Positions 27,127 to 36,810 of a DNA stretch of 64,000 nt are shown piece by piece. Source of the stretch: Streptomyces aquilus (GTDB lineage Bacteria > Actinomycetota > Actinomycetes > Streptomycetales > Streptomycetaceae); the NCBI RefSeq assembly GCF_003955715.1, contig NZ_CP034463.1:7564001-7628000 (forward strand), in the 5' to 3' direction. The position numbers and the translations under genes are program-made. Positions within the stretch are counted from its first letter, which is position 1; each line of letters starts with the position of its first letter. The notes beneath the pieces were generated by a model. That model searched no databases. It was not told where the DNA came from and worked only from the letters and a program-made list of their open reading frames with translations.

Positions 27127-27996
27127 ATGACCACCCGGATCGCCTTCCTCAAGGGCCACGGCACCGAGAACGACTTCGTGATCGTCCCGGACCCCGAGAA
27201 CGCCATCGACCTGCCCCCGGCCGCCGTCGCCGCCCTGTGCGACCGCCGCGCGGGCATCGGCGGTGACGGCCTGCTGCACGTCGTGCGGTCCGCCAAGCAC
27301 CCTGAGGCGCAGCACATGGCCGCCGAAGCGGAGTGGTTCATGGACTACCGCAACGGCGACGGCTCCGTCGCCGAGATGTGCGGCAACGGCGTCCGCGTCT
27401 TCGCCCGCTACCTCCAGCACGCCGGGCTGGTGACCGAGGGAGACCTCGCTATCGCCACGCGCGGGGGCGTGAAGACCGTGCACCTCGCCAAGGACGGCGA
27501 CGTCACCGTCGGCATGGGCAAGGCCCGCCTCCCCGAAGGGGACGTCCAGGTGAGCGTCGGCGAGCGCAGCTGGCCCGCGCGGAACGTGAACATGGGCAAC
27601 CCGCACGCGGTGGCCTTCGTCGAGGACCTCGCCCACGCGGGCACCCTGTACGACGCGCCGCCCTTCAGCCCGGCCTCCGCCTACCCGGACGGGGTCAACG
27701 TGGAGTTCGTGGTCGACCGCGGCCCGCGGCACGTCGCGCTGCGGGTGCACGAGCGCGGGTCCGGCGAGACCCGCTCGTGCGGCACGGGCGCGTGCGCCGT
27801 CGCCGTGGCCACCGCCCGCAGGGACGGCGTCGACCCGGCGGTGACCGGGACCCCGGCGACGTACACCGTCGATGTGCCCGGCGGCACCCTCGTGATCACC
27901 GAGCGGCCCGACGGGGAGATCGAGATGACCGGCCCGGCCGTGATCGTGGCCGAGGGCGAGATCGACCGGGAATGGCTGGAAAGCGCCGCACGTTGA
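27127..27996 (+). CDS. dapF: Diaminopimelate epimerase
   Basis: 289 residues from ATG at 27127 (MTTRIAFLKGHGTENDFVIV). Converts LL- to meso-diaminopimelate for lysine and peptidoglycan synthesis; note that Streptomyces peptidoglycan contains the LL form, so this enzyme mainly serves lysine synthesis. The two catalytic cysteines are visible: Cys85 in EMCGNGVR and Cys218 in RSCGTGACA. The substrate loop WFMDYRNGDGS is intact. The gene stands alone, with 290 bp before the next. Confidence 0.97.
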   Translation: MTTRIAFLKGHGTENDFVIVPDPENAIDLPPAAVAALCDRRAGIGGDGLLHVVRSAKHPEAQHMAAEAEWFMDYRNGDGSVAEMCGNGVRVFARYLQHAGLVTEGDLAIATRGGVKTVHLAKDGDVTVGMGKARLPEGDVQVSVGERSWPARNVNMGNPHAVAFVEDLAHAGTLYDAPPFSPASAYPDGVNVEFVVDRGPRHVALRVHERGSGETRSCGTGACAVAVATARRDGVDPAVTGTPATYTVDVPGGTLVITERPDGEIEMTGPAVIVAEGEIDREWLESAAR

Positions 27997-28284
27997 CCGA
28001 GTGAAAGGTGGGTTCCGGCGGTTCGGAACGCTGGGATCCACAGCCTCACCCGGCACCGGTGATACGAAACGACGGAGATCCGCAGGTCGGGTGGCGCGAA
28101 ACCGTAAACCTGAAAACCGTCGCTCGAATGGGTGATCCGTTTCACGCTCGACGAGAGGCGGTCAGCCGCGCGTGATGGGCTCGGTAGCATCAAGCACCGG
28201 CCCGGACGGGGGACCGATGCCATCCCCTGTGCCGTGTCCGCCCTGGGGCACCCCGTCCGCCGGTCAATGCAGCCGGAGGTGCCC

Positions 28285-30477
28285 ATGAGTGCGGAGGCCA
28301 CGAACCCCGCGACCCCAGGTCCGGTAACGGGGCCTGCGGCGCGCTGGCGGGCGCGGATCGACCTGCGTCGCCTGGGCCGCGCCGCCCTGCTCGGCCCGGC
28401 TGCCCGCGACCGGCTGCCCGACGCCATCGGCCATGTCGCGGAGGCTCACCGCGCCCACCACCCCGACGCCGACCTCGAACCCCTGCGCCGCGCCTGGGTG
28501 CTGGCCGAGTCCTCGCACCGCGGCCAGATGCGCAAGAGCGGCGAGCCGTACATCACCCACCCGCTCGCGGTGACCCTGATCCTCGCCGAACTCGGCGCCG
28601 AGACCACGACGTTGACCGCCTCGCTGCTGCACGACACCGTCGAGGACACCGATGTGACCCTCGATCAGGTCGGCGAGGAGTTCGGCGCCGAGGTGCGCTA
28701 CATCGTCGACGGCGTCACGAAGTTGGAGAAGGTCGACTACGGCGCCGCCGCCGAGCCGGAGACCTTCCGCAAGATGCTGAAGGCCACCGGCAGCGACGTC
28801 CGCGTGATGTCGATCAAGCTCGCCGACCGGCTGCACAACATGCGCACCCTCGGCGTGATGCGCCCCGAGAAGCAGGCGCGCATCGCCAAGGTGACCCGCG
28901 ACGTCCTCATCCCGCTCGCCGAACGCCTCGGCGTGCAGGCGCTCAAGACCGAACTGGAAGACCTGGTCTTCGCGATCCTGCACCCCGAGGAGTACGAGCA
29001 CACGCGCGAGTTGATCGTCGACAACGCCTCCCGCGCGGACGACCCCCTCGCCGAGATCGCCGACGAGGTGCGCGGTGTCCTGCGCGACGCCGACATCCAG
29101 GCCGAAGTCGTCATCAGGCCACGGCACTTCGTCTCCGTGCACCGAGTGGCCCGTAAACGCGGCCAGTTGCGCGGCTCGGACTTCGGCCGGCTGCTGGTGC
29201 TCGTGAACGAGGACGCGGACTGTTACGGCGTGCTCGGCGAGCTCCACACCTGTCTGACGCCCGTCGTCTCGGAGTTCAAGGACTTCATCGCCGTACCGAA
29301 GTTCAACCTGTACCAGTCGCTGCACACCGCCGTCGCCCGCCCCGACGGCCAGGTCGCCGAAGTCCTCATCCGCACCCACCAGATGCACAAGGTCGCCGAG
29401 GCCGGCGTCATCGCGCTCGGCAATCCCTACGCTCCTCCTTCGGAGGAGCCCGTCGACGGTGAGCGCGAGGACCCGACCCGGCCCGGCTGGCTCTCCCGGC
29501 TGCTCGACTGGCAGGAGGCCGCGCCCGACCCGGACACGTTCTGGTCGACGCTGCGCGAGGACCTCGCCCAGGACCGCGAGATCACCGTCTTCCGGCCCGA
29601 CGGCGGCACCCTGGGGCTGCCCGACGGCGCGACCTGCGTGGACGCCGCCTACGCGCAGTACGGCGAGGACGCGCACGCGTGCATCGGCGCCCGCGTCAAC
29701 GGCCGGCTGGCGACCCTGAGCACCGTTCTGCGGGACGGCGACACCGTCCAGCTCCTCATGGGGCAGGACCCGGCCTCGGAGCCCTCCAGAGAGTGGCTGG
29801 AACACGCCCACACGCCCGCCGCGCGGATCGCCATCCAACGGTGGCTCGCCACGCATCCCGCGCCCGAGGCTCCCGGGGAGGGCCTGGGCGAGAGCCTGCA
29901 CGGCACGGTGGACCGCCCTGAGGGCCTCCAGGCCGGCGCTGAGGCGCCTGCCGGGTCCGCCGACGCCCCGGCTGCCGCCGCCCAGCGCACCCGCCCTCGG
30001 ACGACCGACAGCCCGCCGGCCCGCCCGCGTACCGCTGACGTCCTCGTCGACCAGCCCGGCGCGACCGTGCGTCTGGCCGGCTGCTGCACGCCGGTTCCGC
30101 CCGACGACGTCACCGGCTTCGCCGTGCGCGGGGGAGCGGTCACCGTGCACCGCGTCGGGTGTCCGGCGGTCGCCCGCATGAAGGAGGCGGGGCGCCCGGA
30201 GGTGGAGGTGCGCTGGGGCGACACCGCGGAGTGCCGGGTGACGCTCTATGCCGAATCGTTCGGCCGCCCCCATCTGCTCGCGGACCTCACCGAGGCCATG
30301 GCGCTCGAAGGCGCCGAGATCGTCTCCGCGACGGTCGAACCCCCGAGCCAGCAGCGCGTCCGTCACACCTACACGGTCGACCTCCCTGACGCGGCCCTGC
30401 TGCCCGCCCTGATGCGGGCGATGCGGAACGTGCCCGGCGTGTACGACGTGAGCCGGGCGCAGACGCAGGGGGCCTGA
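28285..30477 (+). CDS. rshA: RelA/SpoT homologue RshA (hydrolase-competent, synthetase possibly degenerate)
   Basis: 730 residues from ATG at 28285, with GGAGG five bases upstream. Order: disordered N-terminus; HD hydrolase domain with SLLHDTVEDTDV (His116/Asp117) and KLADRLHNMRTL; synthetase-like domain; TGS (ITVFRPDGGTLGLPDG); a GCCTPVPPDDVTGF zinc-finger/CC region; C-terminal ACT. The hydrolase motifs for (p)ppGpp breakdown are intact. In the synthetase the usual GYQSLHT loop reads LYQSLHT, and the RVLVD-type strand reads RLLVLVNED, though the catalytic-Glu motif (AEVLIRT) survives. Streptomyces has a separate main RelA, so this copy may act chiefly as a hydrolase. Confidence 0.93.
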   Translation: MSAEATNPATPGPVTGPAARWRARIDLRRLGRAALLGPAARDRLPDAIGHVAEAHRAHHPDADLEPLRRAWVLAESSHRGQMRKSGEPYITHPLAVTLILAELGAETTTLTASLLHDTVEDTDVTLDQVGEEFGAEVRYIVDGVTKLEKVDYGAAAEPETFRKMLKATGSDVRVMSIKLADRLHNMRTLGVMRPEKQARIAKVTRDVLIPLAERLGVQALKTELEDLVFAILHPEEYEHTRELIVDNASRADDPLAEIADEVRGVLRDADIQAEVVIRPRHFVSVHRVARKRGQLRGSDFGRLLVLVNEDADCYGVLGELHTCLTPVVSEFKDFIAVPKFNLYQSLHTAVARPDGQVAEVLIRTHQMHKVAEAGVIALGNPYAPPSEEPVDGEREDPTRPGWLSRLLDWQEAAPDPDTFWSTLREDLAQDREITVFRPDGGTLGLPDGATCVDAAYAQYGEDAHACIGARVNGRLATLSTVLRDGDTVQLLMGQDPASEPSREWLEHAHTPAARIAIQRWLATHPAPEAPGEGLGESLHGTVDRPEGLQAGAEAPAGSADAPAAAAQRTRPRTTDSPPARPRTADVLVDQPGATVRLAGCCTPVPPDDVTGFAVRGGAVTVHRVGCPAVARMKEAGRPEVEVRWGDTAECRVTLYAESFGRPHLLADLTEAMALEGAEIVSATVEPPSQQRVRHTYTVDLPDAALLPALMRAMRNVPGVYDVSRAQTQGA

Positions 30478-30631
30478 CGCGGGAGCGGATCGCGGCGGCG
30501 CATTGCGGCGCCGGATCGCGGCGGCAGTTTGCGGCACCGGATTGTCGCGGCGTCACCTCGGTCGCACTCGTTCGGGTGGGCCGGGCGCGAGTCGTCGCCG
30601 TGGGGGGCGGGTGCGCTGGTAGCGGTGGTGC

Positions 30632-32116
30632 ATGCTGCTCACCCCCCACGCCAGGACGCCCCGGCGGCTCAAGGCGGCCGCGCTGCTCGCCTCCGCCGTC
30701 TCCGTCTGCCTCGTCGCCGCGAGCGCCCCCGCCGCCCCGCTGGGTGTCGGCGACCGCCTCTTCCCGCACCTCGGCAACCCCGGATACGACGTGGCGTCGT
30801 ACGACCTCTCCTTCACCTATCCCGGCTCCAACAGCGAGCCGCTCCAGGCCGTCACCACCATCGACGCCTGGACGACCACCCCACTGGACCGCATCAACCT
30901 CGACTTCGCGCACGGCGAGGTCGAGTCCGTCGAGGTCGACGGCGAGCCGGCGTCCTTCGCCGATGCCGGCGAGGACCTGGTGGTCACGCCCGAGGAGGCG
31001 CTGCCCAGCGGCAGCTGGATGCGGATCACCGTGAAGCACACCAGCGACCCGGTGTCCGCCGAGGACCGGGACGGCGGCTGGGTACGGACCACCGACGGGC
31101 TCGCCATGGCCAACCAGGCCGACGCCGCCCACCTGGTCTTCCCGTGCAACGACCACCCCTCCGACAAGGCGATGTTCACCATCCGGATCACCGCGCCCGA
31201 CGGCTACACCGCCGTCGCCAACGGGCTGCCGACCGGCGTGGACCGGGCCGCCGGGGCGACCACCTGGACGTACCGCACCCAGCACCCCATGGCCACCGAG
31301 CTCGCCCAGGTGTCCATCGGCCGCTCCACGGTGCTGCACCGCGAGGGTCCGCACGGACTGCCGGTCCGCGACGTCGTGCCCACCAAGCACCGCAAGGCGC
31401 TCGAACCCTGGCTGGAGAAGACCCCCGACCAGATCTCCTGGATGGAGAGCAAGGTCGGCCGCTACCCCTTCGAGACGTACGGCCTGCTCATGGCCGACGC
31501 CGACACCGGCTTCGAACTCGAGACACAGACGCTCTCTCTCTTCGAGAGAGAGCTCTTCACCGAGCCCGCCTACCCGAAGTGGTACGTCGAGTCGATCATG
31601 GTGCACGAGCTGGCCCACCAGTGGTTCGGCGACAGCGTCGCCCCGGCCTCGTGGTCCGACCTGTGGCTCAACGAGGGGCACGCCACCTGGTACGAGGCCC
31701 TGTACGCCGAGGAGAAGGCCGGCAAGTCCATGGAGGCGCGGATGAAGGCGGCGTACGGCGCCTCCGACCGCTGGCGCGCGGCCGGCGGCCCGCCCGCCGC
31801 CCCCAAGGCGCCCGACCCCGGCCAGAAGATCAGCATCTTCCGCCCCAACGTCTACGACGGCGCCGCGCTCGCCCTGTACGCCCTGCGCCAGGAGATCGGC
31901 CGCGAGACCTTCGAGCGCCTGGAACGGGTCTGGGTGAGCCGCCACGAGGACGGCACCGCCACGACCGCGGACTTCGTCGCCCTCGCCTCCGAGATGTCCG
32001 GGCGCGACCTCGACGGGTTCTTCCAGGACTGGCTGTACGGCGAGAAGACCCCGCCGATGCCGGGCCACCCGGACTGGAAGTCCGTCGCACCGGCGGCGAA
32101 GCGGCACGGCGAATAA
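30632..32116 (+). CDS. Secreted M1-family metallopeptidase
   Basis: 494 residues from ATG at 30632. An N-terminal signal peptide (AAALLASAVSVCLVAASAPAAP) directs export. The beta-rich N-domain begins NPGYDVASYDLSFTY; the zinc site is VHELAHQWFGD plus downstream Glu in LWLNEGHATWYEAL, the canonical HExxH-x18-E of gluzincins. The exopeptidase GxMEN motif is not canonical (GFELETQTLSLF appears in that position). It lacks the large C-terminal domains of aminopeptidase N. A perfect 10-bp inverted repeat with a 3-base loop lies inside the coding sequence at 31531-31553. Confidence 0.92.
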   Translation: MLLTPHARTPRRLKAAALLASAVSVCLVAASAPAAPLGVGDRLFPHLGNPGYDVASYDLSFTYPGSNSEPLQAVTTIDAWTTTPLDRINLDFAHGEVESVEVDGEPASFADAGEDLVVTPEEALPSGSWMRITVKHTSDPVSAEDRDGGWVRTTDGLAMANQADAAHLVFPCNDHPSDKAMFTIRITAPDGYTAVANGLPTGVDRAAGATTWTYRTQHPMATELAQVSIGRSTVLHREGPHGLPVRDVVPTKHRKALEPWLEKTPDQISWMESKVGRYPFETYGLLMADADTGFELETQTLSLFERELFTEPAYPKWYVESIMVHELAHQWFGDSVAPASWSDLWLNEGHATWYEALYAEEKAGKSMEARMKAAYGASDRWRAAGGPPAAPKAPDPGQKISIFRPNVYDGAALALYALRQEIGRETFERLERVWVSRHEDGTATTADFVALASEMSGRDLDGFFQDWLYGEKTPPMPGHPDWKSVAPAAKRHGE

Positions 32117-32261
32117 GGCCGTGACGAGACGCCTCGTCCCGTGCGACCATCTTCGGGTCGGCGCGGCACGGGACACGGGAATCTCCCGGGGTACTCGTGC
32201 GTTGTGACCGGTGACGAAGTCACGATCGCCGAATCGGCATCCCCAACGACGTAAGGACCCA

Positions 32262-33755
32262 ATGACCTCCTCTTCATCCTTTTCCCAGGACGAGCAGCGC
32301 TTCGCGCACACATACCCCGAAGGCCTTCGGGCCGATGCCCTGATGGAAGAGGACGTCGCCTGGAGCCACGAGATCGACGGAGAGCGGGACGGCGACCAGT
32401 TCGACCGCTCCGAGCGCGCGGCTCTGCGCCGTGTGGCGGGCCTCTCCACCGAGCTCGAGGACGTCACCGAGGTCGAGTACCGACAGCTCCGTCTGGAGCG
32501 GGTCGTGCTCGTCGGCGTCTGGACCTCGGGGACCGCGCAGGACTCGGAGAACTCCCTCGCGGAGCTCGCCGCCCTCGCGGAGACCGCGGGCGCGCTCGTG
32601 CTGGACGGCGTGATCCAGCGCCGCGACAAGCCCGACGCGGCCACCTACATCGGCTCCGGCAAGGCCACCGAGCTGCGGGACATCGTCCTCGAAACGGGCG
32701 CGGACACTGTCATCTGCGACGGTGAGCTCAGCCCGGGCCAGCTCATCCACCTCGAAGACGTCGTCAAGGTCAAGGTCATCGACCGTACGGCCCTGATCCT
32801 CGACATCTTCGCCCAGCACGCCAAGTCCCGAGAGGGCAAGGCACAGGTCGCGCTCGCGCAGATGCAGTACATGCTGCCGAGGCTCCGGGGCTGGGGTCAG
32901 TCGCTGTCCCGTCAGATGGGCGGCGGCAAGGGCGGCGGCCTCGCCACCCGTGGTCCCGGTGAGACCAAGATCGAGACGGACCGGCGTCGGATCCGCGAGA
33001 AGATGGCGAAGATGCGCCGGGAGATCGCGGAGATGAAGACCGGCCGCGAGATCAAGCGCCAGGAGCGCAAGCGCAACAAGGTGCCGTCCGTCGCCATCGC
33101 GGGCTACACCAACGCCGGCAAGTCCTCCCTGCTCAACCGCCTGACCGGCGCCGGTGTCCTGGTCGAGAACGCCCTGTTCGCGACCCTGGACCCGACCGTC
33201 CGCCGCGCGGAGACCCCGAGCGGGCGCCTGTACACCCTGGCCGACACCGTCGGCTTCGTACGGCATCTGCCGCACCACCTGGTCGAGGCGTTCCGCTCCA
33301 CCATGGAGGAGGTCGGCGAGTCCGACCTGATCCTGCACGTGGTGGACGGCTCGCACCCGAACCCGGAGGAGCAGCTGCTCGCCGTGCGCGAGGTGATCAG
33401 GGACGTCGGCGCGGTCGATGTCCCCGAGATCGTCGTGATCAACAAGGCGGACGCGGCGGACCCGCTGACCCTCCAGCGGCTGATGCGGATCGAGAAGCGT
33501 TCCATCGCGGTCTCGGCCCGTACCGGCCAGGGCATCGCGGAACTGCTCGCGCTCATCGACAACGAGCTGCCGCGGCCCTCGGTCGAGATCGAGGCGCTCG
33601 TGCCGTACACGCTCGGCAAGCTCGTCGCCCGCGCCCACTCCGAGGGCGAGGTGATCTCCGAGGAGCACACCCCGGAGGGCACCCTGCTCAAGGTGCGGGT
33701 GCACGAGGAACTGGCGGCGGATCTCGCGCCGTACGTTCCGGCGCCGGCGGCGTAA
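32262..33755 (+). CDS. hflX: GTPase HflX
   Basis: 497 residues from ATG at 32262, with AAGGA upstream. HflX binds ribosomes and splits stalled or 100S particles under stress. The N-terminal subdomain reads ATYIGSGKATELRDIV and VIDRTALILDIFAQHAKSREGKAQVALAQ. The GTPase has G1 AGYTNAGKSSLLNRL, G2/G3 region TLDPTVRR and DTVGFVRHLPHHLVEAF, and G4 NKAD. An acidic extension of about 60 residues precedes the first conserved block. A strong bidirectional hairpin terminator follows. Confidence 0.96.
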   Translation: MTSSSSFSQDEQRFAHTYPEGLRADALMEEDVAWSHEIDGERDGDQFDRSERAALRRVAGLSTELEDVTEVEYRQLRLERVVLVGVWTSGTAQDSENSLAELAALAETAGALVLDGVIQRRDKPDAATYIGSGKATELRDIVLETGADTVICDGELSPGQLIHLEDVVKVKVIDRTALILDIFAQHAKSREGKAQVALAQMQYMLPRLRGWGQSLSRQMGGGKGGGLATRGPGETKIETDRRRIREKMAKMRREIAEMKTGREIKRQERKRNKVPSVAIAGYTNAGKSSLLNRLTGAGVLVENALFATLDPTVRRAETPSGRLYTLADTVGFVRHLPHHLVEAFRSTMEEVGESDLILHVVDGSHPNPEEQLLAVREVIRDVGAVDVPEIVVINKADAADPLTLQRLMRIEKRSIAVSARTGQGIAELLALIDNELPRPSVEIEALVPYTLGKLVARAHSEGEVISEEHTPEGTLLKVRVHEELAADLAPYVPAPAA

Positions 33756-33769
33756 CAGCGGTATGCGTG

Positions 33770-33802
33770 AAGGCCCGCCCCTCGTCGTGAGGGGCGGGCC
33801 TT
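33770..33802. terminator. Bidirectional terminator hairpin
   Basis: A perfect 14-bp GC-rich stem (AAGGCCCGCCCCTC and its complement) with a 5-base loop, between the convergent hflX and serine protease genes. Starts 14 bases after the hflX stop and ends 13 bases before the protease stop. Confidence 0.88.
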
Positions 33803-33815
33803 CCGTAGGTACGGC

Positions 33816-35018
33816 CTACTTGCCGCCGTACGTCTTGCTCATGTTCTGGTAGATCGCCTCGGCGGTCGCGCCCAGCTGCGGGCCCGCCAGCCAGGTGTTG
33901 TCGGCCGGGCCGATCGACGTGTTCGAGACCAGCTTGGTCTCACCGTCGACCACCCGGAACCAGCCGCCGCCCGACGAACCGCCGGTCATGGTGCAGCCGA
34001 TGCGGTACATCGTCGGCAGCGTCGTGCTCAGCGAGAGACGGCCCGGCCGGTCGATGCACTTGAACATCTTCAGGCCGTTGTACGGGGCCGCCTGCGGGTA
34101 GCCCCAGGCGCCCATCTTGGCGACCTCGGTGGCGGAGGGAGCGGAGAAGTCGATGTCCAGCGCGGCGCCGACCGTCTCCTCCAGCGACTTGGCGCCGGAC
34201 TCCGGCTTCACGTGCAGCACCGAGTAGTCGTACGCCGCCCCGTCACCGCCGGTCTCCGAGCCGCCCGCGATCCACTCGTTCGAGGTGGAGGCCCAGTCCG
34301 CCCACCACTGGCCGTACGGTGCGATCTCCGTGGGGTTGGAGTTCGTCAGCTCCGCCTCGGACTTGCCGTAGTCGTTGTAGGCCGGGACGAACATGATGTT
34401 GCGGTACCAGCCGCCGCCGCTGCCCGCGTGCACGCAGTGGCCCGCCGTCCACACCAGGTTGGACTTGCCGGGGTGGTTGACGTCCTTGACGACCGTGCCC
34501 GAGCAGACGGCGTGCCCTTCGGGGGTGTCGAAGAAGATCTTGCCGACCGGGGCCGCGTTCTCGTGGTACGGCGTCTTCTCCGCGGACGCCTCGACGGGCA
34601 GCGGGTCCGGGTCGGTGACGCCCGTGTCGGCCGCCGCGTCCTTCGTCGAGTACGTCTTGTTGGCCTCCTTCGCGGACTTCATCCGCTCCGGCTTCCACAG
34701 GCCGTCGATGACCGGGTTGACGAAGTCCTTGGCCTCACTGAGCCACTTGTCCTTGTCCCAGTTCTTCCAGCCGCCGTCCTTCCAGTCGTCGACGTCGATG
34801 CCGTGCTTCTTGAGCTTGTCGGCGATGTCGGCCGGGATCTGGATCTTGTCGTTGCCGCTGTCGGCCGCCTGGGAGGTGGTGGCCCCGGGCTTGTCGCTCG
34901 CCTCGTCCGAGCCGTTGCAGGCCGTCGCGGTCAGCGCCAGGGCGGCGACCAGACCGGTGGCGGCGAGCGTGCTGCGGCGCCGCTTGGAAGACGTACGGGA
35001 CGTACGTGTGGAACGCAT
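33816..35018 (-). CDS. Trypsin-like serine protease lipoprotein, paralogue 1
   Basis: 400 residues from ATG at 35018. The signal peptide ends in lipobox TATAC, so Cys34 is the lipid anchor. A spacer carries repeated short Trp/Asp/Lys motifs (KKHGIDVDDWKDGGWKNWDKDKW). The chymotrypsin-fold triad is visible as His in VWTAGHCVHAG, Asp in GAAYDYSVLHV and Ser in TMTGGSSGGGW. Substrate and role are unknown. It is followed, same strand, by a closely similar gene at 35236-36459, clearly a tandem duplication. Confidence 0.9.
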   Translation of the reverse strand: MRSTRTSRTSSKRRRSTLAATGLVAALALTATACNGSDEASDKPGATTSQAADSGNDKIQIPADIADKLKKHGIDVDDWKDGGWKNWDKDKWLSEAKDFVNPVIDGLWKPERMKSAKEANKTYSTKDAAADTGVTDPDPLPVEASAEKTPYHENAAPVGKIFFDTPEGHAVCSGTVVKDVNHPGKSNLVWTAGHCVHAGSGGGWYRNIMFVPAYNDYGKSEAELTNSNPTEIAPYGQWWADWASTSNEWIAGGSETGGDGAAYDYSVLHVKPESGAKSLEETVGAALDIDFSAPSATEVAKMGAWGYPQAAPYNGLKMFKCIDRPGRLSLSTTLPTMYRIGCTMTGGSSGGGWFRVVDGETKLVSNTSIGPADNTWLAGPQLGATAEAIYQNMSKTYGGK

Positions 35019-35235
35019 GGTGCGTTGACCCCCGTTGGAACAGTTGTTGTGCTTGATGGTTGAGCTGATGATCGCGCCGAGGCCGCTCAGGTGTCATGCG
35101 CGTGTCACGGCTGGAGAGGTGTCCTCGGGCGCGACACCCCACTATGCCCGTGCAGTTGAGGGCGAACGGCGGCGGAGCGGTGAAGATTTCTTGGGCTCGC
35201 CCCGCCGTCGATCACGTCACTGACCGCGCATCACA

Positions 35236-36459
35236 TCACTGGCCGGCGAACTTCTCGCTGACCGAGTCGTACACGCCCTTGGCCACGTCACCCAGCCGCG
35301 GTCCGGCCAGCCATCCTGCCGTCACCGGGCCGATCGAGGTGTTGGAGACCAGCGCCGGCTTGCCGTCCGACCCGGTCGCGACCCAGCCGCCGCCCGACGA
35401 ACCACCCGTCATGGTGCAGCCGATGCGGTACATCGTCGGGTCCGACGCCTTGATCGACAGGCGCCCCGGCTTGTCCTGGCACTGGTACATCGTCTCGCCG
35501 TCGAACGGCGCCGCCGCCGGGTACCCCGTCGCCGTCAGGCTCTGGATCTTCGCCGCCGCCGGGGCGTTGAAGTTCACCGGCAGGGCCGAACCGACCGTCT
35601 CCTCCAGGGACTTGCCCGAGCCACCCTTCTCCGGCGTCACATGGATGACCGCGAAGTCGTACGAGGCACCGTCCCCGCCCGTCTCACCGCCCTGCTCGAT
35701 CCACTGGTCCGAGGTCTGCGCCCAGTCACCCCACCAGACACCGTACGGAGCGACCTCCTCCCGGGAGGCCTTCGCCAACTCCGCCACGGACAGGGCGTCG
35801 TTGTTGTACGACGGCACGAAGGCGATGTTCCGGTACCAGCCGCCCTCCTTGCCCGCGTGCACGCAATGGCCCGCCGTCCACACCATGTTGGACTTGCCGG
35901 GGTTGGCCGGGTCCTGCACGACCGTCGCCGAGCAGACCATCGTGCCCTCGGGGGAGTCGAAGAACACCTTGCCCGCCACGGGGACGCTGTCATGGTACGT
36001 AGCCGACACGGCCTTGGCGTCCACTGGCCCCGGCTCCGGGTCGGTCACACCCTGGTCCCCGGAGATGTCGCTGTCGTCGACACCCTTGCCCTGGTCCGGG
36101 TCCTCGGCGCCGCGCATCCGGTCCGGGTCCCACAGGCCCTCGATGATCGGGTTGACGAAGTCCTGGGCCTCGCGCAGCCAGTCGTCCTTGCTCCAGTCCT
36201 TCCAGGCGCCGTCCTTCCACTTGTCGATATCGATCCCGTGCTCCTTGAGCCGGTCCTTGATGTCGTCCGGGATCGTGATCTTCCCGTCGGAGGAAGCCGA
36301 CGCGGAGGCGCTGCCCCCTGCCTGGTCGTCGCCCGACTCGCAGGCGGTGGCGGTGAGCGCGAGCGCCGAAGCGAGGGCGACGGCGGCCAGCACGGGGGAG
36401 GTTCTGCGGCGCGCGCCCCTTTCCCGGCGGACGGTGAACGACGGCCTTGTGGATCGCAT
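35236..36459 (-). CDS. Trypsin-like serine protease lipoprotein, paralogue 2
   Basis: 407 residues from ATG at 36459, with GGGAG upstream. Lipobox TATAC places the anchor at Cys40. It has the same architecture as its neighbour: a helix with KEHGIDIDKWKDGAWKDWSKDDW, then WTAGHCVHAG, ASYDFAVIHV and CTMTGGSSGGGW for the triad. Long blocks are shared with paralogue 1 (for example WYRNI, MYRIGCTMTGG, LVSNTSIGP), showing tandem duplication followed by divergence. The 217-bp gap between them probably gives each its own promoter. Confidence 0.9.
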   Translation of the reverse strand: MRSTRPSFTVRRERGARRRTSPVLAAVALASALALTATACESGDDQAGGSASASASSDGKITIPDDIKDRLKEHGIDIDKWKDGAWKDWSKDDWLREAQDFVNPIIEGLWDPDRMRGAEDPDQGKGVDDSDISGDQGVTDPEPGPVDAKAVSATYHDSVPVAGKVFFDSPEGTMVCSATVVQDPANPGKSNMVWTAGHCVHAGKEGGWYRNIAFVPSYNNDALSVAELAKASREEVAPYGVWWGDWAQTSDQWIEQGGETGGDGASYDFAVIHVTPEKGGSGKSLEETVGSALPVNFNAPAAAKIQSLTATGYPAAAPFDGETMYQCQDKPGRLSIKASDPTMYRIGCTMTGGSSGGGWVATGSDGKPALVSNTSIGPVTAGWLAGPRLGDVAKGVYDSVSEKFAGQ

Positions 36460-36810
36460 GATCTGACTCCCCCTGAGGTGAACGAACTTGGCGCGACGGC
36501 CCTGAGCCCACGCCGAACACGGTCTGATCGCAAGCCGGTTGGCATCGATCCCGCGCCGGCCCCCGGATGCTCCGGGTGTGTGCTCACGGCCTGTTGGAAC
36601 GGCATCACACACTATGCGCTCGCTGTGGGGGACTTCCCACGGAACGGCAACGGTTCCGTCACGGCAAGGATCTTGAGGCAACCCGTAACCCGGTGCGGCG
36701 TCCGGGGTTGGTAGCGGTGGGGGGCCTGCTGTCCGGGCGCGGTCCTCCGGGCCCGTGGCGGGAGTTCGGCCCGGCCGGGGCGTCGGACGACGGCGGGAGG
36801 ACAGAAACAC
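36460..36810. other. Intergenic region between protease 2 and the siderophore locus
   Basis: 351 bp between the protease start and the aminotransferase start on the other strand. I see a small dyad GTGGG...CCCAC near 36630. There is no match to the DmdR/IdeR iron box (TTAGGTTAGGCTCACCTAA type) and no tRNA or other RNA structure. Confidence 0.6.

Noticed and set aside
36460..36810. DmdR/IdeR iron box before the siderophore locus
   Set aside because: No match to the TTAGGTTAGGCTCACCTAA-type consensus was found.
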